15,399 nucleotides of DNA from Lachnoclostridium sp. UBA903 (GTDB taxonomy: Bacteria > Bacillota > Clostridia > Lachnospirales > Lachnospiraceae), in contig DBEP01000079.1 of NCBI GenBank assembly GCA_002294045.1, positions 1 to 15,399 of the forward strand. The letters run 5' to 3'. Of this stretch, positions 6,311 to 14,480 are shown in pieces; position 1 is the stretch's first letter; each line of letters opens with the position of its first letter. The notes under the pieces are model-generated. The model saw nothing but the letters and a program-made list of their open reading frames with translations. It was not told where the DNA came from and did no database searches. The position numbers were made by a program, and so were the translations under genes.

Positions 6311-8302
6311 TTACTGAGCCGGTGAAATCTCTGTCGTTATATATTTAAAGCAGCTCCACCACCACCACGGACCATTATAGGGATTATCGGCACTTGGGTA
6401 GTTATTCCAGTATGTGCTGTTTGTCGGAACGAACTTAACACCGGAATGGAAACCAATAAAAGGAAGTTCTTCTATCGCTATCTTAAAAAATTCCAGGCCC
6501 AGTTCATAGGATTTTGGATCATCCGGCGAAAGTTTCGCCAGCTCGTGAATGATTTCGGTAGCTTCGGCATTATTCCAGCGGCCTGACTGACCTGAACCTT
6601 TCTCTCCGATAGGAACGATAAGCTCAGCATCCCATCCATTAATCTGTGAATAAATATCTTTGGTTATGAAACCGGTAGGCCAGTATCCGCCTATATCAAA
6701 TTGTCCCGTAGCGCCATTAGTATCCCAGGTTGCACTGGATTCACTGACAAGGTTAATCTGGAACCCAAACTTTGTAAGCTGGTCATAAGCTGCCTGGGTG
6801 CCGCGGCCCGCCTGAGCTTCCGTATCCGCAAGATACGTCATGTTAAACGTGAACGGTTCACCGTTAAAATACCAGCCGTCGGCTTTTTTCTCAAGACCTG
6901 CTTTAATAAGCAGCTTCTCTGCTGCTTCCGGATCGTATTTCCAGCAGCCCACACCAAACATATCGATAAGAGCATCCTGATCCGTAGGAATATCATAGCC
7001 TTTATCCCTGAGAACACCTGCGATTCTCTCTGCATAACCATCGTCAAAAGGCTTCACCGTAGTACCATCGCCCAGATCAAGTTCAAAATCTTTAAGCCAG
7101 GAAAGTATAGGCTTAACATACAGCTCCTGAGCGGCACTGGTGTTTGTAATTATCGGGAACGGTGAAGAACGGCCGACACCGTCAAATATATTCTGTGATA
7201 TCTCATCAAAATTCATAGCAAGTGCAATACCCCAACGGAAATCCTTGTTGTCATAGGGAGCTCCTTTACCCATGGAGAAAAGCAAACCTTTTGAACAGGG
7301 ATCATCACTTGTAGCATATGGAAAATCTTTGTACCAGCATGCGATATTCGGGTTTTGTGCAGTCATAACCTCCAGCATCTCCGGTGTAACTTCGCAAAGA
7401 ATATCGACTTCGTTATTTATAAGACTCATCTGACGGGAAGTATCATCGCCAAGATTCCTGAACCACACGTATTTGGCCTGAGGCTGTTTTCCGGTCACAA
7501 CTCCAACCGTGCTGGACTGCCAGTCCTCGCGGCGTTCATACAGAATCCATTTTCCCAATTCGTCATAAGCCTTTACCGTATATGGTCCGGCAACAACAGG
7601 CTCCGAATCCTTAAACTGTGTAACATCCGTCTGCTGTGAGTAGATGTGCTCAGGAACAATCCTTAAATCATTGCCCCATATAGTAACACCGAATTTCTGC
7701 GCTAAACGTGGGAATGACTCCTTCGTAACAAACTTAACGGTATAATCATCAACTTTCTCAACGGATTTGAATACCTGGTTGTAATATGCATTTTGGGTTA
7801 TACCAGGGTTGGTCATAATCATATTAAACGTAAATGCAACATCGTCAGCATTTAAATCCTCACCGTCAGACCATTTAATATCCTGACGAATCTTAACCGT
7901 ATGCTCGGTAAAATCAGCATTTGATTCGGGCATGCCATCCGCGACTTCGCCGAACTGCTCACCTTTTATCGTATCGATTTCCCACATCATCGCTGACATA
8001 AGCTGATGAATACCAAATCCCATCGTAGTTCCCTGCATATAGGAATTAAACTGTCCCGGTGTGTCAGTAGGCGACTGGCATTCAACTATAAGTGTTTCAT
8101 TCCTCGGAGTTCCCACCTCCGTCATCTCTCCCGACGAGGCAGGCTCTGTCCCTGTTCCCTTTCCAGCCTCAGTTTTTCCTGTTGTATCACCAGTCTCCGT
8201 CCCGGTCATCGTGTTCTTCGAACTTCCACAGCCTGCAAGCATGGCAGCCAGAAGAACAAAAGCTACAGCGTATGCCAGCACCCGGTGCATTCCCTTTTTC
8301 AT
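6311..8302 (-). CDS. Family-5 ABC transporter substrate-binding lipoprotein, probable oligosaccharide type
   Basis: A 663-residue extracellular binding protein of the dipeptide/oligopeptide/nickel family (SBP family 5). The signal peptide ends LAGC, so Cys25 is the lipid anchor. A Gly/Thr-rich linker covers about 26-62. Family landmarks include HTVKIRQDIKWSDGEDLNADDVAFTF, then VAGPYTVKAYD, and a C-terminal half with LPFIGFHSGVKFVPTNSTYW. The length is well above the roughly 540 residues usual for peptide binders, and the end is strongly aromatic (four consecutive Trp at 646-649 after NPYNGP). In my knowledge of the family this tail is more like the cello-, xylo- or mannan-oligosaccharide binders of Thermotoga and clostridia, so I favour an oligosaccharide over a peptide ligand; this is inference. 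AAAGGAGG lies 6 nt before the ATG. First gene of the importer operon, with its own promoter region upstream. Confidence 0.92.
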   Translation of the reverse strand: MKKGMHRVLAYAVAFVLLAAMLAGCGSSKNTMTGTETGDTTGKTEAGKGTGTEPASSGEMTEVGTPRNETLIVECQSPTDTPGQFNSYMQGTTMGFGIHQLMSAMMWEIDTIKGEQFGEVADGMPESNADFTEHTVKIRQDIKWSDGEDLNADDVAFTFNMIMTNPGITQNAYYNQVFKSVEKVDDYTVKFVTKESFPRLAQKFGVTIWGNDLRIVPEHIYSQQTDVTQFKDSEPVVAGPYTVKAYDELGKWILYERREDWQSSTVGVVTGKQPQAKYVWFRNLGDDTSRQMSLINNEVDILCEVTPEMLEVMTAQNPNIACWYKDFPYATSDDPCSKGLLFSMGKGAPYDNKDFRWGIALAMNFDEISQNIFDGVGRSSPFPIITNTSAAQELYVKPILSWLKDFELDLGDGTTVKPFDDGYAERIAGVLRDKGYDIPTDQDALIDMFGVGCWKYDPEAAEKLLIKAGLEKKADGWYFNGEPFTFNMTYLADTEAQAGRGTQAAYDQLTKFGFQINLVSESSATWDTNGATGQFDIGGYWPTGFITKDIYSQINGWDAELIVPIGEKGSGQSGRWNNAEATEIIHELAKLSPDDPKSYELGLEFFKIAIEELPFIGFHSGVKFVPTNSTYWNNYPSADNPYNGPWWWWSCFKYITTEISPAQ

Positions 8303-8352
8303 AAAAAACCTCCTTTAATAGAATTTATCTGTCTGCTACATTTTCATCTTAA

Positions 8353-8380
8353 CATTTACGTACTTCTCCTAAAATTCCAA
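8353..8380 (-). promoter_or_regulatory. Possible promoter of the five-gene importer operon
   Basis: On the minus strand TTGGAA (8380-8375) and TAAATG (8358-8353) are spaced by 16 bp and lie about 50 bp before the start codon, downstream of both terminators. The match to sigma-A consensus is only moderate. A promoter is expected here because the terminators cut off upstream transcription. Confidence 0.35.
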
Positions 8381-8408
8381 ATTTTTAATAAAGGAGTAAA
8401 TTATTAAT

Positions 8409-8480
8409 CTGGAGCGTGTTTGAAAAATGCTTGTGCCGGAGCATCCAGTCCGGCACAAGCATTTTTCAAACACACTCTAG
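8409..8480. terminator. Long bidirectional hairpin terminator
   Basis: Arms 8409-8440 and 8449-8480 pair over 32 positions with one mismatch (8415/8474) and one G-T pair, enclosing an 8-nt loop. The inner stem (TGCTTGTGCCGGA) is flanked by AAAAA on one side and TTTTT on the other, so it works as an intrinsic terminator in both directions. The outer GTGTTTG/CAAACAC extension makes it far longer than a terminator needs. It separates the regulatory trio from the importer operon. Confidence 0.75.
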
Positions 8481-8507
8481 GACTGGTGCAAAGTAATTAA
8501 CAGCTAC

Positions 8508-8559
8508 ATAGAAAAAGCTTGGAGCGCCCCGTTTATAAGGCTTTCCAAGCTTTTTCTAT
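8508..8559. terminator. Bidirectional hairpin terminator after the anchored binding protein gene
   Basis: Arms 8508-8525 and 8542-8559 pair over 18 bp (one G-T pair) with a 16-nt loop. AAAAAGCTTGGA on one side and TCCAAGCTTTTT on the other give a T-run downstream of the stem on either strand. It is the first terminator met by transcription leaving the gene at 8634-9902. Confidence 0.8.
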
Positions 8560-8633
8560 CTTCATACCGTCAAAAAATAATCTTAACACACCAGTAATAG
8601 GACTATTTTTTACTGTAAATTCGTGTATGTATC

Positions 8634-9902
8634 TCAGTTTTCAATAATAGCTATCCTCACTTTATCCTGCATGGTATCCGCTATATTCCGAAGAGACGGA
8701 TTCGTTTCACCGATTAACTGGTATACCCCATCTGATATGGCGGCAGAAATATCAAACCAGGAATTAAGTGAACTTTTGGCTATTCCATGCTCTTTCTGCT
8801 TTTGAATAAACTCCTTGCTGAGCACATATCCGTCATTCTCATAATTATATTCCACATCCACTTGTACGGGTATGGTTTCCGTGGCATCTGCAATCTGTCT
8901 TACTATACTTTTCTGCGTTATATAGTCAAGGAATTGAATGGAAGCTTCATAATCCGCAGTAATCGAAATACCTATATTTTTACCATGAAACATATAATTT
9001 TCTTTCTTTTCAAACGGAACTGCCGCAACTCCTACCTGAAAATCAATGTTACCGGTTTTTATAACAGATAAGGCACTGAGATTATTAATCATCATTGCAA
9101 TTTCACCATTCATAAACTTATTGGTTAAATCCAGCTGATTCCAATTAATACATTCTACAGGGATCAGCTTATTATTTTTCAGATAATTAATTAACTCGAA
9201 TACTTTCATACCCCCTTCACCGTTAATTTCCCGGATGGAGCCCCCTGTTGAATAAAGCAGCTGTATGAAAAAAGCGGTTATCTCTTCGGGCTGTCTTGCC
9301 CCGATTCCGATTCCGTTAATGCCGACTTCCTGAACTGTTCTGGCAGTTGCTTTTAAATCATCCCAGTTTTCCGGTACCGAAACATTATTTTTATTAAATA
9401 AGTTCTTATTCCATATCAGTACATAAGGGTCACAGGTAAACGGAATTCCATAATATTTGCCGTCGCTTCTGGTATTATTCCACTGCTCTAAAAAATAATG
9501 GGATACTTTAGAAGTTTCATTAATATAATCGCTGATATCTCTAAGTACAATAAGATTAATCAGCGCAGGCATAATGGAATTGTCGCATATAATTAAATCC
9601 GCTAACTGATCCTGGTCCAAATTCATACAGATTTCCTTTTTGAAATCATTTTTGGATATAAACTCGATTTCCACCCTGGGGTTATTTTTTATACGGGAAT
9701 ACTGGTCTGCCAGGTCCAGTAACATTTTACTGTTTGTATTTGTTTCATAAGGAGCTAAAATCCGTAAAACCTGCTCTTTCTCCTTCCGGCCGTCCGCCGG
9801 GATTTTCCGGGCACTGTCCTTATAATAATTACCGGCCACCATCATTAAGACAGCCATAATACCTATTGTCAGAAATACCGTAGCTAATCTGATTATTTTC
9901 AT
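8634..9902 (-). CDS. Membrane-anchored or secreted family-1 solute-binding protein, likely sensor partner
   Basis: A 422-residue sugar-type solute-binding protein. It has the family-1 landmarks YYGIPFTCDPYVLIWNKNLF, then NWDDL, and MNGEIAMMINN in the second half. Unlike the two transport binding proteins in this window, it has no lipobox. Residues 6-24 are hydrophobic (ATVFLTIGIMAVLMMVAG) after a basic start, and the first cysteine is Cys92. It is therefore either held by an uncleaved anchor or cut by signal peptidase I near AG/NYY. It follows the response regulator by 3 nt, with GAAGGTGA as ribosome binding site, making it the third gene of the regulatory trio. The combination suggests a ligand receptor that talks to the kinase, by analogy with XylFII-LytS-type three-component systems; this is inference. 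A strong terminator follows. It could still serve a permease elsewhere. Confidence 0.88.
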   Translation of the reverse strand: MKIIRLATVFLTIGIMAVLMMVAGNYYKDSARKIPADGRKEKEQVLRILAPYETNTNSKMLLDLADQYSRIKNNPRVEIEFISKNDFKKEICMNLDQDQLADLIICDNSIMPALINLIVLRDISDYINETSKVSHYFLEQWNNTRSDGKYYGIPFTCDPYVLIWNKNLFNKNNVSVPENWDDLKATARTVQEVGINGIGIGARQPEEITAFFIQLLYSTGGSIREINGEGGMKVFELINYLKNNKLIPVECINWNQLDLTNKFMNGEIAMMINNLSALSVIKTGNIDFQVGVAAVPFEKKENYMFHGKNIGISITADYEASIQFLDYITQKSIVRQIADATETIPVQVDVEYNYENDGYVLSKEFIQKQKEHGIAKSSLNSWFDISAAISDGVYQLIGETNPSLRNIADTMQDKVRIAIIEN

Positions 9903-9905
9903 TTC

Positions 9906-11417
9906 TTAAATCACCTTCTTATACTCTGACGGTGAAATACCGCATACAGATTTAAATACTTTGTTGAAATATTTAGGATCCTTAAATCCAACCTGTTCCG
10001 CAACTTCCTGTATCCGGTATTTCCCGGAAAGAATCATCCGCTTAGCCATGCTAATCCGGAAATTTCTTAAAAATACAACAAAATTAACATTTATTTTCTG
10101 GTTAAATAATTTACTTAAGTATTCCGGGGTTACGCCGACTAAGGAAGCCGCTTCCGTCAGGGTGATATCTTTACTGTAATTATTTCGGATAAAATTAATT
10201 ACTTTGAGTACGGTTAAATTATCAATATCCATCTGTTCATCCTTGCCGGCCGGTATGTTATGCAATATTTTTTCATAATTCAGGATTAGTTCGGATTTTG
10301 TTTTGCTTTCAATGATATTATTAATGAAGTAGTGGAATATCAATTTCGGTTCCGACTGGTTATTGTACTCTTTTGTAACATTGTAAATGCTGGAAGCAAA
10401 CCTGGCGGTATATTCCCGGATTAGTTCCGGGCTGCCTTTGCTGTCAATAATAAGTTCCCTGAATTTCTCTCCCGTTTTTACCGCTTTCTCATAATTGCCG
10501 CCTATGATATCCTTACGTATACGGTTTTCCAAATCCACAGGATAATCAATTGGCTTAAAAACAAGTTTTTCTACCGCCGTCTTATCCAGAATCGTATCTC
10601 TTCCGAATACAAAAGTATATTGAAAAAGGTCTTTTAACTCCTTAATGGCCGTTTCAAGCCGGCCGGGGCCTAAAATATTGGTATAGCTGCAGTAACAGCT
10701 GCCAATTGCATTTAAATCCGGCAAAATATGTAATGCAAACATATTATTCAGATATTTGTTCTTTTCCGTATCAATAACAAGCACAAGAATACCATAATCA
10801 AAAGAAAGATGGACGACATGATAGTTCATGATACATAAGGAATTCATTTTGTCTTTGATGCAATGGACCATTTCCCCAACTGTTTCCAGATCCAGGCTGT
10901 CCGGTTTTATCAAAAATAAAGTTATCTGCATTCTGTCATTCGCCTGTAATGTATTGGAAAGCTGCTTCCTGAGCGGCTCCTTTTCTTCCGGCTCGCAGGT
11001 TATCAGGCTCCAGATTAGCTGTCCTATGGTTATCTTCTCCATTTTCTCTTTTCGTATTTTGGTTTCCGTCTTTGTTAAAACAGAAATAAAGTTTTCTATA
11101 TCCACCGGTTTCAGCACATAATCAATTACCCCCAGCTGCAAGGCAGTTCTAGCATAGTCAAAAGAGGAGTAACCCGTAAGTATCAGAGCATAAAACATAA
11201 TCCCCTCGTCTTCCAGCTGTTTGAGCATAGCCAAACCGCTCATGCCCGGCATTTGTATATCCGTAATAATCAAATCCGGTTTTAATTCTTTAATCATCTT
11301 AATTCCTTCTAATCCATCCGAAGCAATTCCGCATATTTCATTATCCGTAAATTTTGCTATTATATTGATTAAGCCTTCTTTGGTTTTTGGTTCATCTTCC
11401 ACAATTACTATCCGCAT
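9906..11417 (-). CDS. YesN-type AraC-family response regulator
   Basis: A 503-residue cytoplasmic transcription factor. The N-terminal receiver domain (about 1-120) has the acidic pocket ED at 7-8, the phosphoacceptor Asp53 in LIITDIQMPGMSG, Thr81 and Lys103 in YVLKP, so it looks competent for phosphorylation. A long middle region without a recognised domain follows (about 125-395). The last 100 residues hold two helix-turn-helix units of AraC type: TLTEAASLVGVTPEYLSKLFNQ, then IQEVAEQVGFKDPKYFNKVFKSVCGISPSEYKK. GGAGG lies 6 nt before the ATG. The gene starts 21 nt after the sensor kinase, so the two are cognate. Relatives usually activate sugar uptake and polysaccharide-use genes, making the neighbouring importer operons likely targets. 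Confidence 0.95.
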   Translation of the reverse strand: MRIVIVEDEPKTKEGLINIIAKFTDNEICGIASDGLEGIKMIKELKPDLIITDIQMPGMSGLAMLKQLEDEGIMFYALILTGYSSFDYARTALQLGVIDYVLKPVDIENFISVLTKTETKIRKEKMEKITIGQLIWSLITCEPEEKEPLRKQLSNTLQANDRMQITLFLIKPDSLDLETVGEMVHCIKDKMNSLCIMNYHVVHLSFDYGILVLVIDTEKNKYLNNMFALHILPDLNAIGSCYCSYTNILGPGRLETAIKELKDLFQYTFVFGRDTILDKTAVEKLVFKPIDYPVDLENRIRKDIIGGNYEKAVKTGEKFRELIIDSKGSPELIREYTARFASSIYNVTKEYNNQSEPKLIFHYFINNIIESKTKSELILNYEKILHNIPAGKDEQMDIDNLTVLKVINFIRNNYSKDITLTEAASLVGVTPEYLSKLFNQKINVNFVVFLRNFRISMAKRMILSGKYRIQEVAEQVGFKDPKYFNKVFKSVCGISPSEYKKVI

Positions 11418-11438
11418 AAAACGCCTCCGACTCTTATC

Positions 11439-13250
11439 CTAAATTTCATAAGGAATTAATATGGTAACCGTAGTTCCCAGTTCGCTTGTATCCACATGAA
11501 AATAACTGTTTTCGCCGTAATAAAGCTTAATGCGTGTGATAACATTTCTTACGCCGATACTCGTTTCTACTTTATCTTTTCTGTAATCATAATTGTTAAA
11601 TATTTCAGCCAGCTCCCTGGTCATACCTTTTCCGTTATCCTGAACCTGGATTTGTATGTAATTCACATCCTTTTTTTGTATTGAAATATGAATCTCATCC
11701 TGACCGGTATTCCCCGGAAAACCGTGTACTATGGTATTTTCTATGAGAGGCTGAATCAAAAGTTTATGAATCTTACAGGATTTTACCGTATCATCGAGGT
11801 GAATCATACACTGGAAGGAATAGCAAAACCGCTGCTGCTGGAGATAAATATATCTCTTTAAATATTCAAGCTCTTCATGGATGATAACAATTTCATTACC
11901 TTTTTGAATACTGTATCTTAGGATAGCCGCTAAATTTATGAGCATCTTGCTGATATGAAATTCTTCATGTTCTACGGCGACCCAGTTTATTGCATCCAAG
12001 GTATTGTATAAAAAGTGGGGATTAATTTGCGCTTCCAGTGATTTTATTTCCGCATTTTTCTCCCTTACCAGTGCTTCCCTTTCCAGCTCATTGGACTTTT
12101 TTATTTTATGAAGCATATCGTTAAAGTGACTGGCTATCCGGGCAAATTCATCCCTCCCGTCCATAGATATCCGTACATCTAAATCTCCCTGGTCCACCTT
12201 TCCCATGGCATGAATTATTTTTTTTACGGCTTTGCCCGTATTAGCGGCAAAGGACATGGAAAGCAATACACATATCATTCCTACCAGTATACCAATCAGT
12301 ACGATAATCATTGAAATATATTCCACATTTTTTAACGCATAAGTTAAGTTTTGCACGTTAACCAGGATAAAAGTATCGTCTTTAATACTGCTTGTATGTA
12401 CTTCCAGCCTTTTTGAATCCATAAATTCATGGGTATAAAAAAAATTCTTTGTGGCTTCGTCCATTTTGTTTGTGCCGGATTCCTCATATAAATTCAGTCC
12501 TATGTAAGAAGCTAAGGGAAACGATACGATATCGCCGTCCTGATTTATCAGAAACGTGAGATTGGAATTAAATTCCGTGCCGGTGGAGTAGATATTCCTT
12601 AATGCACTTTCATCGATACACAATATGATACTCCCAACAGGACCGTCCTTATAATTATTAAAATCCGTCAGCTGATGCGCTATGTAAAAATAGTTCTTCT
12701 CCCCGTAATAACTGTCTGACTTATGGATTGTATTGGAATAAATGGCATGCTTCACGGACAGGGAAGTTTTAAACATTTCATTTGTCCTTAAATTATTCAC
12801 ATCAAAGCAAAAGCTGTACACACCGGATAAAGTAATCGTATCATAAAAAGCGGCATCACCGTTTAACCCTACGATTGCTATTCCCAATATCTCCGGGTAT
12901 ACATATACGTAATTTTCAAGTTTTTTCTCAATCTCATGTTTTGCCGTATAATAATTCTTGGAATCCCATACATTGATATATTTTAAATTATCAATATAAC
13001 TGCTGTCCGTATACATATCCATAATGATTTTATCATAGGCGTGAAAAAATTCTTCCACACTGTTGCTTGACTGCTGAAGATTTGCCATAATCAACTCTTT
13101 GGTCTGCTTTTCAATTGTTGATGCACTGATTTTATACGAAATAAATTGAATTAAAATAATAGGAAGAATAGATATTAAGAGTAACATAATCATAATTTTT
13201 TTAAAAATATCCAAGGATAAAAATTTTTTTTTGATTTTACTAAACATCAT
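11439..13250 (-). CDS. YesM-type sensor histidine kinase
   Basis: A 603-residue membrane kinase. A first membrane helix covers about 18-40, then an extracytoplasmic sensor region of about 270 residues (41-308, probably Cache-like), a second helix about 311-333, and a HAMP linker about 334-390. The His_kinase domain begins at the motif AQINPHFLYNTLDAINW with the phosphorylated His412. The ATPase domain has the N-box LIENTIVHG (Asn505) and the G-box QDNGKGM (Asp538). All key residues are intact. Two adjacent ATGs open the frame; the first is 10 nt from AAAGGA and is preferred. It heads the kinase-regulator-binding protein trio. Its promoter lies in the AT-rich stretch upstream; TTGTAA and TTTAAA-like boxes are present but not convincing. 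The signal is likely a carbohydrate, sensed directly or through the binding protein. Confidence 0.95.
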   Translation of the reverse strand: MMFSKIKKKFLSLDIFKKIMIMLLLISILPIILIQFISYKISASTIEKQTKELIMANLQQSSNSVEEFFHAYDKIIMDMYTDSSYIDNLKYINVWDSKNYYTAKHEIEKKLENYVYVYPEILGIAIVGLNGDAAFYDTITLSGVYSFCFDVNNLRTNEMFKTSLSVKHAIYSNTIHKSDSYYGEKNYFYIAHQLTDFNNYKDGPVGSIILCIDESALRNIYSTGTEFNSNLTFLINQDGDIVSFPLASYIGLNLYEESGTNKMDEATKNFFYTHEFMDSKRLEVHTSSIKDDTFILVNVQNLTYALKNVEYISMIIVLIGILVGMICVLLSMSFAANTGKAVKKIIHAMGKVDQGDLDVRISMDGRDEFARIASHFNDMLHKIKKSNELEREALVREKNAEIKSLEAQINPHFLYNTLDAINWVAVEHEEFHISKMLINLAAILRYSIQKGNEIVIIHEELEYLKRYIYLQQQRFCYSFQCMIHLDDTVKSCKIHKLLIQPLIENTIVHGFPGNTGQDEIHISIQKKDVNYIQIQVQDNGKGMTRELAEIFNNYDYRKDKVETSIGVRNVITRIKLYYGENSYFHVDTSELGTTVTILIPYEI

Positions 13251-13320
13251 AATTGAGCTATCCTTTATTAAAAAATTTGATTGCCGTTACAGATATTTAA
13301 AAAATGAATTAACATATTTT

Positions 13321-13455
13321 ACAAGAGAGTATCCCGCTTGGCGTGATACTCCGCCTGCGGCGGGTTGCGTCAGCAACATAACTCCAATCCGTCGCAGTGC
13401 GATCCAAAGCGGAGGGTTTTTATCTCATAGTACGAACTTTTCTATGAGATAAAAA
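13321..13455. repeat. Candidate dispersed structured repeat, copy A
   Basis: A GC-rich island in AT-rich DNA made of consecutive small inverted repeats: GAGTATC/GATACTC (13327-13333 and 13345-13351), CCGC/GCGG near 13351-13360, TTGC/GCAA (13365-13368 and 13373-13376), and a final 14-bp stem (13417-13430 with 13442-13455). Its left end and its GGAGGG-plus-T-run module match the element at 15233-15399 in order and approximate spacing. Confidence 0.45.
13417..13455. terminator. Bidirectional terminator-like hairpin inside repeat copy A
   Basis: A perfect 14-bp stem, TTTTTATCTCATAG with CTATGAGATAAAAA, around an 11-nt loop. The stem ends in T-runs on both strands, though it is itself AT-rich. 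It could stop transcription from the repressor operon before the kinase operon. Confidence 0.45.
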
Positions 13456-13713
13456 ACAGATATATTTTATCCACTTTACCATAAATATTATACTTTTTAC
13501 TTATTTATCATTAATAGAATACCATATTTTAGATATATTGTCACTTTAATTAAAGAAATTTTTTAAATTTTATATCTATTACCGGTGATGTTTAAAGATA
13601 AATGCTATGCCCTCTGTATACTATGCCGGAGCTATGTTTCCAGACAAAAAAACTGCCGTATAAATTTACAGTCAGATAATTTTTACTGCCTACTACAGAT
13701 ATCCCACATATAA

Positions 13714-13741
13714 TATGATTCGGGCATAAACCCGAATCATA
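13714..13741 (-). terminator. Probable terminator hairpin of the acetyltransferase-repressor operon
   Basis: TATGATTCGGG (13714-13724) and CCCGAATCATA (13731-13741) form a perfect 11-bp stem with a 6-nt loop, about 120 bp after the repressor stop codon. The tract that follows on the minus strand (TTATATG) is a poor U-run, so termination may be partial. Confidence 0.5.
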
Positions 13742-13858
13742 CAGCAAAAGTAAAGGGCTAATCCAAAAAAACAAATAAATAGAATTGATTTCTAGCAGTT
13801 GCTTCCTTATTCACTCAAAGCATTACCAAATATAAAACTCCCGGGTGAGCCTTCCGGT

Positions 13859-14446
13859 TCACTCTTCTTGTGTATGTGCCCGATCCATCATGCCGAACAA
13901 AACGATATCACACATAGCATGCATTCCGGATTCAAAGCTGATCTGGTTCTGGAGGGTGAACTCATAATCCAGCAGTTTTTCCAAAGTTTGATCCAGCATT
14001 AAACGTAAGACAGTGGTATTGACAGGGTATATGGAACCGCTCTGGATGCCGCTTTCAACTAATTGAATCAATCCATCCCATATGGAGTTAATATAGTGAT
14101 CCACCTTGTTCCACAATTGAGGGTAGAATCGTTGAAAATCATCCGCATGCCGAATTAAAACGCCAATGTGATATGTGTCAGGGATATTCTGAAAATATTT
14201 CCTGATATTCTCGTTCAAAGAAGTATCCTGAGCTTCTAAAATCATTTGATCAGAGTACATGATATCTCTGAAAACAAAATCAATGGTCTTATCGATTATA
14301 TCATATTTGTTTTTAAAATTCATATAAATGGTACGCTTACTTGTACCGAGGGCTCTAGCGAGGTCCTCTGTGGTAAAATGAGTACCTTTTACGCTGAGCA
14401 GCTTAAGTATTTTTAAATAAACGTTTTTATCAATATCCTGCTTCAT
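13859..14446 (-). CDS. TetR-family transcriptional regulator
   Basis: A 195-residue one-component regulator. Its N-terminal helix-turn-helix, about residues 24-45 (TTEDLARALGTSKRTIYMNFKN), is the TetR DNA-binding signature, followed by KYDII at the start of the next helix. The remainder is an all-helical ligand and dimerisation domain that I cannot assign to a known ligand. I place the start at the ATG at 14446 (MKQDID), 9 nt from AAGGGG. An in-frame ATG at 14455 directly abuts that ribosome binding site and is unlikely. It lies about 35 bp after the acetyltransferase gene in the same operon. A palindrome covering the operon promoter is its probable operator, implying autorepression. Confidence 0.9.
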   Translation of the reverse strand: MKQDIDKNVYLKILKLLSVKGTHFTTEDLARALGTSKRTIYMNFKNKYDIIDKTIDFVFRDIMYSDQMILEAQDTSLNENIRKYFQNIPDTYHIGVLIRHADDFQRFYPQLWNKVDHYINSIWDGLIQLVESGIQSGSIYPVNTTVLRLMLDQTLEKLLDYEFTLQNQISFESGMHAMCDIVLFGMMDRAHTQEE

Positions 14447-14480
14447 TAAGATCATCCCCTTGGCTTTTGCTTAATCATTT

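Larger units (their letters stand above)
8303..8633. other. 331-bp intergenic insulator and promoter region
   Basis: This gap holds, in the direction of transcription, the two strong bidirectional terminators and then an AT-rich stretch with a candidate promoter and the AAAGGAGG ribosome binding site. TAGGACT occurs directly repeated at 8478-8484 and 8598-8604, and ACTGGTG/CACCAGT (8482-8488 and 8589-8595) is an inverted pair around the 8508-8559 hairpin. No open frame with a ribosome binding site is seen. Confidence 0.6.
13251..13858. other. 608-bp AT-rich intergenic region with a repeat element and hairpins
   Basis: This gap separates the repressor operon from the kinase operon. It contains a structured GC-rich element (about 13321-13455), a hairpin at 13714-13741, and otherwise AT-rich DNA with no open frame preceded by a ribosome binding site. 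The promoter of the kinase operon should lie between 13251 and about 13325. Confidence 0.55.

Noticed and set aside
6701..7165. 154-codon plus-strand frame inside the family-5 binding protein gene
   Set aside because: Antisense shadow; composition and lack of any domain are as expected for a reverse-complement frame.
8006..8407. 133-codon plus-strand frame across the binding-protein signal peptide region
   Set aside because: Antisense shadow with a Ser/Arg/His-rich low-complexity product; the opposite strand has a clear lipoprotein start and ribosome binding site.
13592..13774. 60-codon minus-strand frame in the intergenic gap
   Set aside because: It starts with TTG without a ribosome binding site, spans the 13714-13741 hairpin and resembles no family I recognise.
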